Notes: generated by a model not told the origin, from the sequence alone. 64,000 nucleotides of DNA from Sulfitobacter sp. THAF37 (GCF_009363555.1 NZ_CP045372.1:1933501-1997500), one strand, 5' to 3'; positions 29,525 through 37,476 are shown, counted from the stretch's first letter. Translations and numbers: made by a program.

Positions 29525-30055
29525 TCAGCGCCGATGCGTGGCAGCGACACGCGATACTTCTTCATAGATTCCAGCCAATAAATTCAGGCTCTGACTTGCG
29601 GCTTTCAGACGTTGATCGAACTCCGGCAGGCTTTTGATCTGCTCGATCAGCAAGCGTCGGCGGATCGCGCCATAATCATCAGTGACCTGTTTGCCTTTCT
29701 CCGTCGCCTCATAGGTAACGCCAGTCCTTCCAGACCCATGTTTTTTCACGAAACCTCCGCTGACCAGTTTGCGCATCGAATACTGGATATTCGGTATGTC
29801 ATCGCGATTGGTCAGACGTGCCAGTTCCTTGATGCTTTTCGTACGGTCATTCATGCGGACAAGATGCAGCAAGGCGTTTTCGGGACCCGTCGCGGCGATA
29901 CCGCCGACCGACGCCAGGCATTCAGTTTGCCAGCGCCCGAAAGCTTCGAAACAGCGCATCAGGGAAAATTCGAGCTCGGTGCAGGCAACCTCGGTATCAC
30001 TGCCCGACAAGTGCCAATGATAGTCGAGATCGTGCGGATCCTGATCCATGGTCAT
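29525..30055 (-). CDS. MarR-type winged-helix transcriptional regulator
   Basis: The 176-residue protein fits the MarR/winged-helix pattern: an N-terminal dimerisation helix region (LEFSLMRCFEAFGRWQTECLA), a helix-turn-helix (KSIKELARLTNRDDIPNIQYSMRKL) and a wing (GSGRTGVTYEATEKGKQ). A ligand cannot be predicted. It is divergent from the flavin monooxygenase gene, with an AGGGGGG ribosome site, and is the probable local regulator of that pair. The region's base composition is visibly less GC-rich than the surrounding chromosome, consistent with acquisition. Confidence 0.82.
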   Translation of the reverse strand: MTMDQDPHDLDYHWHLSGSDTEVACTELEFSLMRCFEAFGRWQTECLASVGGIAATGPENALLHLVRMNDRTKSIKELARLTNRDDIPNIQYSMRKLVSGGFVKKHGSGRTGVTYEATEKGKQVTDDYGAIRRRLLIEQIKSLPEFDQRLKAASQSLNLLAGIYEEVSRVAATHRR

Positions 30056-30071
30056 CAGTTGCCCCCCTGTT

Positions 30072-30106
30072 AGTCAAATAGACCTTATAATCGATTTTGT
30101 TTGACT
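30072..30106. promoter_or_regulatory. Inverted repeat, possible operator of the MarR-type regulator
   Basis: AGTCAAA (30072-30078) and TTTGACT (30100-30106) form an inverted repeat with a 21-base AT-rich spacer in the regulator/monooxygenase gap. The right arm also resembles a -35 element (TTGACT). The wide spacing is unusual for a MarR site, so the call is tentative. Confidence 0.35.
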
Positions 30107-30176
30107 GAAAGAAATTTTGGCATACGGTTTAGAATCAATAATCAAATTGAAAATCTATCCAATGGTGAGGGAAGCG

Positions 30177-31268
30177 ATGGCTAAGAATATGATGAAGGAT
30201 AAGACTGGCTTTAAGTTGGGGACGTTTTCGTCAAACTGCTCCTCTGGCATGACGGTAACGAAATCGCCGGACCGCTGGGTGAACAGTTGGGAAAACAACC
30301 TCAAACTCGGAAAGATGCTGGACGAGGCGGGCATTGATTTCATGCTGCCCATCGCCCGCTGGGTCGGATATGGCGGCGAGACCGACTTTCACGGCGGTGT
30401 CCTTGAAACGGTTACATGGGCGACCGCCCTGTTGGCGTCGACCAAGAACATCAGCGTCTTTGCGACACTCCATACCGCCGCCAATAATCCTGTTGTTTCC
30501 GCAAAACAGATCGCCACGATGGACCAGGTCGGCAACGGACGTGCCGGGCTCAACATCGTTGCGGGTTGGAACAAGCCTGAATATGAGGCGCTGGGGCTGA
30601 CCCTGCCGGATGATCATGAAACCCGCTACGGCTATGCGCAGGAATGGTTCGAGATCATAGAGAAACTATGGGCGTCCGAAGAATATTTTGATTGGGATGG
30701 GCAATACTTCAAACTGAAGCATGTTGCAGGCGATCCCAAGCCGATAGACGGTCGCCCCCCGATCCTGAACGCTGCGGGCTCTGAAACCGGTCGGGCCTTT
30801 GCCACGGAAAATGCTGATTACCTTTTCACGCCCGCAATTGATCTGACGCGATCGGTTTCGGAGATCAAAGAGCTCAAGGAACTGGCGAAATCCAAGGGCC
30901 GTGATGTCGGTGTTCTGACATTCAGCCATGTCATCTGCAGAGAGACTGAGGAAGAAGCCACTGCGCTGCGGGACCGGCTGATGGGCGATTTGGCAGACTG
31001 GGAGGCAGTGGACAATCTGGTGAACCTGCAGTTTGCTCATGCTCAATCGTTCCCTCACGATCTGCTGGCCCAGATCAAAGACCTGTTCGCAATGGGACAC
31101 GGTGGCTTTCCGCTCGTCGGCACGCCAAGACAGGTCGCGGATGGCATCATCAAGCTGCATGAAACCGGGTTTTCAGGCACGACACTGTCCTTTGTCGACT
31201 ACGTCGAAGAGTTTCCGTATTTCCGCGATAACGTACTGCCGTTGCTTGCCGAAGCGGGTATCCGGTGA
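30177..31268 (+). CDS. LLM-class flavin monooxygenase, RutA-like
   Basis: The 363-residue protein belongs to the luciferase-like (LLM, bacterial luciferase fold) flavin-dependent monooxygenases. Segments shared with RutA-type enzymes are RWVGYGGETDFHGGVLE and GRAGLNIVAGWNKPEYEALG, plus the late GTPRQVADGI motif. RutA relatives use reduced FMN and oxygen to open pyrimidine rings or attack haloaromatics and sulfones; the substrate here is unknown. The ATG at 30177 has GAGGG upstream and is preferred to in-frame starts at 30117 and 30162. Its stop overlaps the flavin reductase start. Confidence 0.85.
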   Translation: MAKNMMKDKTGFKLGTFSSNCSSGMTVTKSPDRWVNSWENNLKLGKMLDEAGIDFMLPIARWVGYGGETDFHGGVLETVTWATALLASTKNISVFATLHTAANNPVVSAKQIATMDQVGNGRAGLNIVAGWNKPEYEALGLTLPDDHETRYGYAQEWFEIIEKLWASEEYFDWDGQYFKLKHVAGDPKPIDGRPPILNAAGSETGRAFATENADYLFTPAIDLTRSVSEIKELKELAKSKGRDVGVLTFSHVICRETEEEATALRDRLMGDLADWEAVDNLVNLQFAHAQSFPHDLLAQIKDLFAMGHGGFPLVGTPRQVADGIIKLHETGFSGTTLSFVDYVEEFPYFRDNVLPLLAEAGIR

Positions 31269-31756
31269 TGGAGCTTCCATCCTCCAAGTCGTTCACCAAC
31301 GCGATGCGCGCGTTGGTGGGCAACTGCTCGGTTATCACGGTTGGCGAAGGTGCCGACATCTCCGGCCTGGTGGTCACGTCAGCGATCTCGCTGAGCGCCG
31401 AACCGCCGCTCCTGCTTGCCTGTGTCAACCGAAGCTCATCCAGCTGGCCCCTGCTCGACAAGTACCGAAAGTTCGGCTGGTCATCCCTCGGTGCGGGGCA
31501 CCAGCAGATTGCCGAGGACTTCTCGGGCTTTCGCGGGGTGAAGGGGCCAGACCGATACAGGCAGGGAGACTGGGAGGCTGCTGAAAGCGGTGCTCTGCTC
31601 TTGAAAGGTGCACCGGCTGCATTCGATTGTGAGGTCGAGGAGATGATTGATCGCGCGACCCATTCGATCGTGATCGGCAGGGTACGTGCCATTCGGGAAT
31701 GTGAGGACGCAGGCGCGCTCGTCTATTGGAACGGATCATTCATACCGATGAACTAG
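31268..31756 (+). CDS. Flavin reductase, RutF/HpaC-like
   Basis: The 162-residue product resembles the small NAD(P)H:FMN reductase domain family (RutF, HpaC). Seen: an N-terminal FTNAMRALVGNCSVITVGEG strand-helix unit, the FMN-binding block SGLVVTSAISLSAEPPLLLACVN, and the late IVIGRVRAIRECED barrel strand. It should supply reduced flavin to the preceding monooxygenase. The ATG at 31268 overlaps that gene's stop (TGATG); a GTG three bases earlier is possible. Together the two genes form a two-component monooxygenase. Confidence 0.83.
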   Translation: MELPSSKSFTNAMRALVGNCSVITVGEGADISGLVVTSAISLSAEPPLLLACVNRSSSSWPLLDKYRKFGWSSLGAGHQQIAEDFSGFRGVKGPDRYRQGDWEAAESGALLLKGAPAAFDCEVEEMIDRATHSIVIGRVRAIRECEDAGALVYWNGSFIPMN

Positions 31757-32111
31757 GCTCCGGATCCCTTAATTCGATACGCTCAGTTTGACAGATTTTT
31801 CCGCTGACCATGGCCCGGCAGGGCATTGCGCAGGAATGTCCCCAGAGAGGATTGGCCGCACGCCCCGAACCCATTGAAATTTCGTGAAATCGCCGCTGAG
31901 CGTATGGAAAGAATGGGTCCAGAGCCTGATCCTTGGTTGCTGTTCTGACACAGGCCAAAGCCGGTTGTCGGGTTGCTGCTTTTCAGTGACCAAGCAGCGG
32001 CGGTAAATCACGGAACCGCAGCCGGTTGCGGCTCGAAATACCGGAGCTTTCATGTTGTCCCTGCCTGTCGCTCGGCATTCGTTGCAGATCAATTACAGGT
32101 AAGGGCCAGAA
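31757..32111. other. Non-coding gap in the island with an inverted repeat
   Basis: These 355 bases have no convincing gene; short frames on both strands look unlike proteins. A perfect 10-base inverted repeat, ATACGCTCAG at 31777-31786 and CTGAGCGTAT at 31896-31905, encloses 109 bases. The segment may be a remnant of a mobile element or an old gene. It also provides the upstream region of the first Imm11-like gene. Confidence 0.5.
31777..31905. repeat. Segment bounded by a 10-base perfect inverted repeat
   Basis: ATACGCTCAG at the left end and its complement CTGAGCGTAT at the right end bound 129 bases. No transposase is present and no flanking target duplication was seen, so a mobile-element origin is only a possibility. 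Confidence 0.35.
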
Positions 32112-32699
32112 ATGCAGGTACCGTCGCAATTCATTCTCACGCCCTCCAGCGAACCGGGGATATTCCAGACCGAATGGGCCTCGCCCGAGCAGGCGGATAT
32201 CGGCCTCTCGTCAGAGCCGGTCGCCTTGCGCCGTGTCGGCGAAACGCGCAGGCCCCGGCATTTTATGTATGGACCCGACAGTAGCACCCGGCTGGTCAGC
32301 AGTGCCTTCGTCGCGCTGCTCGAAGATGTCGATCCGGGGGTGCATCACTTTACCCCCGTGGCGCTTGAGATGGCCCCGGGCGAAGTGAATACCGGCGGCT
32401 TCTGGCTTTTGACCTGCGGGCGGCAGCTGTCCGCCCTTGCTGAGGAAAGCGTCGACCATCTGACACCGGTGCTGGATCACGAGGGCACGTTGATAAGCAT
32501 CGACGCGGGGACTTGGCCGATGCTGACCCTGCGGCGTGACGTGGTGGCAGAGGCGCCCTTCTGGATGCAGATGCTGCTGCCCGCCTTCCATTTCTGTTCG
32601 CGCAGCTTCCTGCGGGAGATTTCGCTGCGCGGTCTTGAGCCGGTCGCGACGATCGGCTGTGTCAAATTTGAGAGTGAGAGATTCGATGACTTCAGCTGA
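32112..32699 (+). CDS. Imm11-like (DUF1629) putative immunity protein, first copy
   Basis: The 195-residue product has no signal peptide or membrane span. Its central STRLVSSAFVALLEDVDPGVHHFTPV and C-terminal FCSRSFLREISLRGLEP segments resemble the DUF1629/Imm11 fold, in which a late 'S-x-x-F/L...gl' helix is conserved. Imm11 proteins are predicted antidotes to polymorphic toxins. No toxin is nearby. The 14-base overlap with the next gene shows that the pair is translated together. The family call is from pattern memory and is less certain than for the second copy. Confidence 0.55.
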   Translation: MQVPSQFILTPSSEPGIFQTEWASPEQADIGLSSEPVALRRVGETRRPRHFMYGPDSSTRLVSSAFVALLEDVDPGVHHFTPVALEMAPGEVNTGGFWLLTCGRQLSALAEESVDHLTPVLDHEGTLISIDAGTWPMLTLRRDVVAEAPFWMQMLLPAFHFCSRSFLREISLRGLEPVATIGCVKFESERFDDFS

Positions 32700-33342
32700 C
32701 AAGGCATGGTTGATCTGGACCACGGCTCGCCCGGATATGGCCCACGTCGGATACCACGGCCAAACGGCCGACGATAACATGCGGATCGGGTTCCTGTGGG
32801 ACCCGAACACGCCGGGCCGTATCCCGGACGAGGTGTTGCCCCTGTCGGTGCGGCAATACGACGGTCATCTGCCGCCGTTTTCTTTCCATTTGTGCAGCAC
32901 TTCAAGGCAGGTGATGATCGACCGGAAGGTGCGCGATCTGCTTTTGAAGATGGATCCGGATGCGGTCTGGTTGGGAGACATCGTATTTACGGATCCGGAC
33001 GGTGCCGAGATCCGCGATGCCTACTGGCTGCTGGGGGTGATCGCGCGGGTTGACGCGCTGGTCCCCGAAGAGTCGAGGGTCAGGCGCAATACGGAGAAAG
33101 TGTTCCGCACGGACGGAAGTTCGTTCATCCGTGACTTTGGCAATTGGGTAACGACTGGCGGAGAGAGCGAGGATACCTTTACACTGCGCAAATCTGCGTT
33201 GGAGGGGCACCATATCTGGCGGCTGAAAGACCTGTCGTCAGACCTGGCGCGCGGGTCGACGTTCATCTCGGACGAATTGCTCAATGCCCTGCTGGACGCG
33301 GGATGTGAACCCTTCAGGCGGCTGCCTGTCAGGCTGATCTGA
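32686..33342 (+). CDS. Imm11-like (DUF1629) putative immunity protein, second copy
   Basis: The 218-residue protein ends HIWRLKDLSSDLARGSTFISDELLNALLDAG, then an FRRLPV motif; this 'hifRl..l....ifvSdel..al..ag' ending is characteristic of Imm11 (DUF1629). The middle part has DAVWLGDIVFTDPDGAEI and a YWLLGVIARVDAL strand, also in keeping with the family. It is cytosolic. It starts inside the end of the preceding gene (ATG at 32686, before that stop at 32699). A toxin partner is absent from the window, so the pair looks like orphan immunity genes. Confidence 0.65.
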   Translation: MTSADKAWLIWTTARPDMAHVGYHGQTADDNMRIGFLWDPNTPGRIPDEVLPLSVRQYDGHLPPFSFHLCSTSRQVMIDRKVRDLLLKMDPDAVWLGDIVFTDPDGAEIRDAYWLLGVIARVDALVPEESRVRRNTEKVFRTDGSSFIRDFGNWVTTGGESEDTFTLRKSALEGHHIWRLKDLSSDLARGSTFISDELLNALLDAGCEPFRRLPVRLI

Positions 33343-33528
33343 GAGCCGTGATCTCAGCCCCATGCAGGAGCGACAGATCCTTTTACCGGCGGAAGTTTCG
33401 CAGCCTGTCATTGCCGGGCCATAGCGGCCATCCGCGCCAAGGCGCATTGAACGACCGCTCCCCACCCACTTCATCCACTGCTTGGCCCCGGTCCTCTGAT
33501 CCTGACCAGCGCCCCAAGGCTCCCGCCC

Positions 33529-35982
33529 TTAGAACCCCACCCGCCATTTCGGTTTGTTCGACGGCGCCGGGGTGATCCGGGCAAGGCCGGAGGTTTCCAT
33601 CAGCCGCGCGGCCTCTTCGGCCAGCAGGCGTTCTTCGGCTTCGCCCTTGACCGGGATGCGGCCCATTTCCAGGAACAGGGGGGCGGCCAGCGGGGTCACG
33701 CGGGTCAGACGGCGGTGGTCGATGCGGCCGCCGATGCGGGTCAGCATCTCTTCGATGCGGCCGAAATCCACCAGCCCGCGCAAGGCCTCTTCGCGGGTGA
33801 TCTGCAGCATCAGGTGGTCCGGGTCGTAGCGCATCAGCGTGTCATAGAGGATGTCGGAAGAAAACGTGGCCTGCCGCCCCGACTTGCGCGCCGAGGGCGT
33901 GTTGCGTTCGATCAGTCCTGCGATGGTGGCGGAGGCGCGGAAGGTGCGTTTCATCACCGCATTGCCCGCAAGCCAGGTTTCCAGCCCCTCGTGGAGGGCG
34001 GCGGGGTCGAACAGCGGCGCGGGGTCCTCTACCGCCTCCAGCCCCCAGATCAGCGTGGCGTAATCGGTGGCGACAAAGCCCAGGGGATGCAGGCCCAGCT
34101 CCTCCATCCGCTTGGTCAGTAAGAGGCCCAGGGTCTGCATCCCGTTGCGCCCGGCAAAGCCGTAGACCACGGTCTGTTCGCGCCCGTCGTGGGGGAAGCT
34201 TTCGATCAGCAGGCGGCCCGGCTGCGGCAGCTGGCTGACCTCGCGCTGCAGGTGAAGCCATTCGCCGGTGTGACGCGGCAGGTCGGGCCAGTTGTCCTGG
34301 GTGAACATGTCCTGGACGCGGGCGGACAGCTGGGTCGATGTGGCGAATTTCGTGCCCATGAAGGTGGCGATCTTCGGCTTTCTCGCCGCATCCCGGCTGA
34401 CCTCCACGGTCATGTCGCGCAGGCCCTCGTATTTCACGATCTGGCCGCCGATCAGGAACGTGTCGCCGGGTGTGAGCGAGGCGGCAAAGCCTTCCTCGAT
34501 CTCGCCCAGGGGCTTGCCGCCGCGGTTCCGTTTCATCCTGACCTTGAGCGTGTCGGTGTCCTGGATGGTGCCGATGTTCATGCGGATGCGCTGCGCCGCG
34601 CGGGGGTCGCGCAGCTGCCACAGCCCGTCGGGGCGCTGCATCAGGCGCTGCCAGCGGTCATAGGCGCGCAGGGCGTAGCCCCCCGTGGCGCAGAACTGGA
34701 GGCAGGCGTCGAAATCGGCGCGGGACAGGGCGGCATAGGCCCCGGCAGAGGTGACTTCGGCAAAAAGCGCATCGGCGTCGAAGGGGCCGGCGCAGGCGGC
34801 GATCAGGATGTGCTGGCAGAGCACGTCGCGGGGGCCGGGTCCGCGCGGGTCGCCGTCCAGTTCCCCCGCCAGTACCGCGTCAAGCGCGGCGACGCATTCG
34901 ACCACCTCGAAGCGGTTGGCGGGCACCAGCAGCGCCTTGGAGGGGGCGTTGTAGCGGTGGTTGGCGCGGCCGATCCGCTGCACCAGACGTTTGACGTTCT
35001 TGGGGGCGCCGATCTGGATCACCAGGTCCACGTCGCCCCAGTCGATCCCCAGATCGAGACTGCCGGTACAGACGATGGCGCGCAGATCGCCGCGGACCAT
35101 CGCGGCCTCCACCCGCTGGCGCTGTTCGCGATCGAGACTGCCGTGGTGGATGCCGATGGGCAGGCTGTCGTCATTGGCGAGCCAAAGGTTGTGAAAGAAG
35201 ATTTCGGCCTGGGCGCGGGTGTTGTGGAAGATCAGCGTGGTCCGGTGCTGCCGCACCTGTTCGAGCACGGCGGGGATGGCATAGGCAGCGCCGCCGCCGG
35301 ACCAGGGCGGGGCTTCTTCGGTGCGCAGCATCCGGATGTCCGGGGCGGGGCCGGGATCGGCCAGCAGGATTTCGCAAGGATCGGGGTGGCGGGCCATCAG
35401 ATGCGCGATGGCGGCGGGGTCTTCCACCGTGGCGGAAAGGCCCACGCGCCTGAGGTTCGGGCAGAGCGTTTGCAACCGCGCGAGCGCCAGCGTCAGCTGG
35501 TCGCCGCGTTTGCTTTCGGCCAGTGCGTGGATTTCGTCGATCACCACGCGTTTGAGGCCGCGAAACATGCGCGGGGCGTCGTCGTAGCTGACCAGCAGCG
35601 CGAGGCTTTCAGGCGTGGTGAGAAAGATATGCGGCGGGTCCGCGCGTTGCCGTCTGCGGCGGCTGGCAGGGGTGTCGCCGGTGCGTTCGTCGATGGTGAC
35701 GGGCAGGCCCATCTCCTGCACCGGGGCGGTCAGGTTGCGTTTGATGTCGGCCGCCAGCGCCTTGAGCGGCGAGATGTAGAGCGTGTGCATGCCCTCGTGC
35801 CGGTCTTCGGCGAGGTCGATCAGCGTGGGCAGGAAGCCGGACAATGTCTTGCCCCCGCCGGTGGGGGCGATCAGCAGCAGCGCGGGGTCATCCGCCCGGT
35901 CCAGCATCGCCTGCTGGTGCGGGTGGATGGACCAGCCCTTGGCGGCGAACCAGTCTTTGAAATTGGGGGGCAGGGGGCGCAT
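33529..35982 (-). CDS. Ligase-associated DNA damage response DEXH helicase (Lhr-type)
   Basis: The 817-residue helicase carries Walker A APTGGGKT (39-46), ISPLKALAADI, TTPESLALL, the DEIH box (VVIDEIHALAESKRG), LSATVEDP, then the C-terminal helicase motifs TGSLDLGIDWGDVD and QRIGRANHR. A winged helix and an Lhr-type C-terminal domain follow, ending in RVGF. This subgroup is encoded with PdeM, a DNA ligase and an exonuclease in many alphaproteobacteria. The start at 35982 (MRPLPPNFKDWF) matches the family; upstream in-frame sequence lies in a repeat element. Its usual neighbour pdeM is displaced downstream. Confidence 0.92.
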   Translation of the reverse strand: MRPLPPNFKDWFAAKGWSIHPHQQAMLDRADDPALLLIAPTGGGKTLSGFLPTLIDLAEDRHEGMHTLYISPLKALAADIKRNLTAPVQEMGLPVTIDERTGDTPASRRRRQRADPPHIFLTTPESLALLVSYDDAPRMFRGLKRVVIDEIHALAESKRGDQLTLALARLQTLCPNLRRVGLSATVEDPAAIAHLMARHPDPCEILLADPGPAPDIRMLRTEEAPPWSGGGAAYAIPAVLEQVRQHRTTLIFHNTRAQAEIFFHNLWLANDDSLPIGIHHGSLDREQRQRVEAAMVRGDLRAIVCTGSLDLGIDWGDVDLVIQIGAPKNVKRLVQRIGRANHRYNAPSKALLVPANRFEVVECVAALDAVLAGELDGDPRGPGPRDVLCQHILIAACAGPFDADALFAEVTSAGAYAALSRADFDACLQFCATGGYALRAYDRWQRLMQRPDGLWQLRDPRAAQRIRMNIGTIQDTDTLKVRMKRNRGGKPLGEIEEGFAASLTPGDTFLIGGQIVKYEGLRDMTVEVSRDAARKPKIATFMGTKFATSTQLSARVQDMFTQDNWPDLPRHTGEWLHLQREVSQLPQPGRLLIESFPHDGREQTVVYGFAGRNGMQTLGLLLTKRMEELGLHPLGFVATDYATLIWGLEAVEDPAPLFDPAALHEGLETWLAGNAVMKRTFRASATIAGLIERNTPSARKSGRQATFSSDILYDTLMRYDPDHLMLQITREEALRGLVDFGRIEEMLTRIGGRIDHRRLTRVTPLAAPLFLEMGRIPVKGEAEERLLAEEAARLMETSGLARITPAPSNKPKWRVGF

Positions 35983-35997
35983 GGAGCGCAAGTTAGC

Positions 35998-36060
35998 ATG
36001 GGATGGACCGGGGGCCAGCCCCCGGACCCCCGGAGGTATTTGAAGCATAAAGAAGGGGCG
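35998..36060 (+). repeat. Dispersed Roseobacter-type palindromic intergenic repeat
   Basis: A GC-rich palindromic block (GGGGGCCAGCCCCC then GGACCCCCGGAG) is followed by GTATTTGAAGCATAAAGAAG. I recall this block-plus-tail arrangement as a common intergenic repeat in Rhodobacteraceae. Only this full copy, plus a partial tail at 13979, was seen in the window. Confidence 0.55.
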
Positions 36061-36096
36061 GGCTGCGCGGTGTAGGGGCCGGTCGCGCCTGGCCGG

Positions 36097-37404
36097 TTAT
36101 TTCACGATATGTTCGTCCTTGACGAACATGTTCGCCCAGGCGCGGTCGATCAGTTCGGGGGACATCTGGTAGGGGATGCCTTCGAATTCGCAGATGGCGA
36201 TCATCTGGTCGATCAGAAAGATCGGCTGGTAGTTGGCATAGGTGTTCTGGATCGTGGGGTATTTGACCTTCAGCAGGTGCACCAGCGTCGCCTCGTCCAG
36301 CGGCATGCCGCGTTTCTTGGCCACCATGGCGAAGATCTTGAGGAAATTCTGCTGGTTCGGGCCGTCGATCTTGATCTTGAAGAAGATCCGGCGCAGCGCG
36401 GCCTGGTCGAAGATTTCGTTCGGGTGGAAGTTGGTGGAGAAGATCACCAGCGTGTCGAAGGGCACCTCGAACTTTTCGCCCGATTGCAGGGCGAGGATGT
36501 CCTTGCTTTCCTCCAGCGGGACGATCCAGCGGTTCACGATGGATTGGGGCGGTTCTTTCTGCCGGCCAAGGTCGTCGACGATGAAGATGCCCCCGGTGGA
36601 TTTCAGCTGCAGCGGCGCCTGGTAGGTGCGCGCGGTGGGGTTGTAGACCAGATCGAGCATGTCGAGCGACAATTCGCCCCCGGTGATCACCGTGGGCCGT
36701 TCGCAGCAGACATAGCGCATGTCATAACGGGTGACGCGGCGCAACGAGGTGGGGTCCTGCACTTCGTCCTCGGCCTTGGAATGCACGATGGGGTCATAGA
36801 CCGTGATCACCTGGCTGGCGTATTCGATGGCGCGCGGCACATAGACCTTGTCGCCCAGGGCGTCGCGGATCCCGTTGGAGATGGAGGATTTGCCGTTGCC
36901 GGGTGGGCCGTACATCAGGATCGAGCGGCCTGCGCTGACAGCAGGGCCGAGATGGTCGAGCAGGCTGTCCGGGAGAACAAGGTGGCCCATGGCGCCGGTC
37001 AGCTGTTCGCGGGTGATCTGCAGGTTGCGCACCGACTGGCGTTTGACCTGTTCGCGGTAGACGTCGAGCGGCACCGGCATCGGGCCGAAGTATTCGGACT
37101 GGGCCAGCGCGTCCAGCGCACGGGCCTTGCCCGCGTCGGTCAGCTGATAGCCCATTTCATTGCCGTTCTGGGCGTTCAGCGTGCCTGTCGCCTCCAGCAG
37201 GCGCTGGGTGCGGGCCATGTCCACCAGTTCCTGCGTCACCGGGATCGGCAGACAGATGGCGGCAGAGAGTTCGCTGACACGCTCGACGTTCTTTCGAAAG
37301 ATCGTCTTGAGCAGGATGTCCCGCATCATCACGATCGGCAGTTTCATGTCTTCGAGCCGCTTGGGCGGCGGCGGCGCCATGACGGCGGTGTTCTGCATGT
37401 TCAC
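36097..37404 (-). CDS. Winged-helix AAA+ ATPase at the end of the Tad locus
   Basis: The 435-residue protein has an N-terminal winged-helix-like region (about 35-105, with ELSAAICLPIPVTQELVDMA and YQLTDAGKARALDAL) and an AAA+ domain with Walker A GPPGNGKS at 166-173 and Walker B GGIFIVDDLGR at 271-281. A sensor-like STNFHPNEIFDQAALRR and a C-terminal helical lid follow. It is soluble. It lies 72 bases downstream of the prepilin peptidase gene on the same strand, so a role in pilus gene control or assembly is inferred. Translation may start at the GTG (37404, with AGGAG upstream) or at an ATG six bases later. Confidence 0.8.
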   Translation of the reverse strand: MNMQNTAVMAPPPPKRLEDMKLPIVMMRDILLKTIFRKNVERVSELSAAICLPIPVTQELVDMARTQRLLEATGTLNAQNGNEMGYQLTDAGKARALDALAQSEYFGPMPVPLDVYREQVKRQSVRNLQITREQLTGAMGHLVLPDSLLDHLGPAVSAGRSILMYGPPGNGKSSISNGIRDALGDKVYVPRAIEYASQVITVYDPIVHSKAEDEVQDPTSLRRVTRYDMRYVCCERPTVITGGELSLDMLDLVYNPTARTYQAPLQLKSTGGIFIVDDLGRQKEPPQSIVNRWIVPLEESKDILALQSGEKFEVPFDTLVIFSTNFHPNEIFDQAALRRIFFKIKIDGPNQQNFLKIFAMVAKKRGMPLDEATLVHLLKVKYPTIQNTYANYQPIFLIDQMIAICEFEGIPYQMSPELIDRAWANMFVKDEHIVK

Positions 37405-37476
37405 GGGGGCGGCTCCTCTCGGGCGGGGCGGTATGTCTCTGCTCTGGCGGACGCTAGCGCGCGATTATGGCGTTAT

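Noticed and set aside
31740..32092. Overlapping minus-strand frames of 72 and 107 codons in the island gap
   Set aside because: Their translations lack coherent secondary-structure pattern or family resemblance; the segment is better treated as non-coding or degraded.
29509..33358. Similar sequences GAGCCG...CTCAGC at both ends of the island as possible insertion repeats
   Set aside because: The match needs gaps and totals about 13 bases; it could be chance, so no target duplication or att site is claimed.
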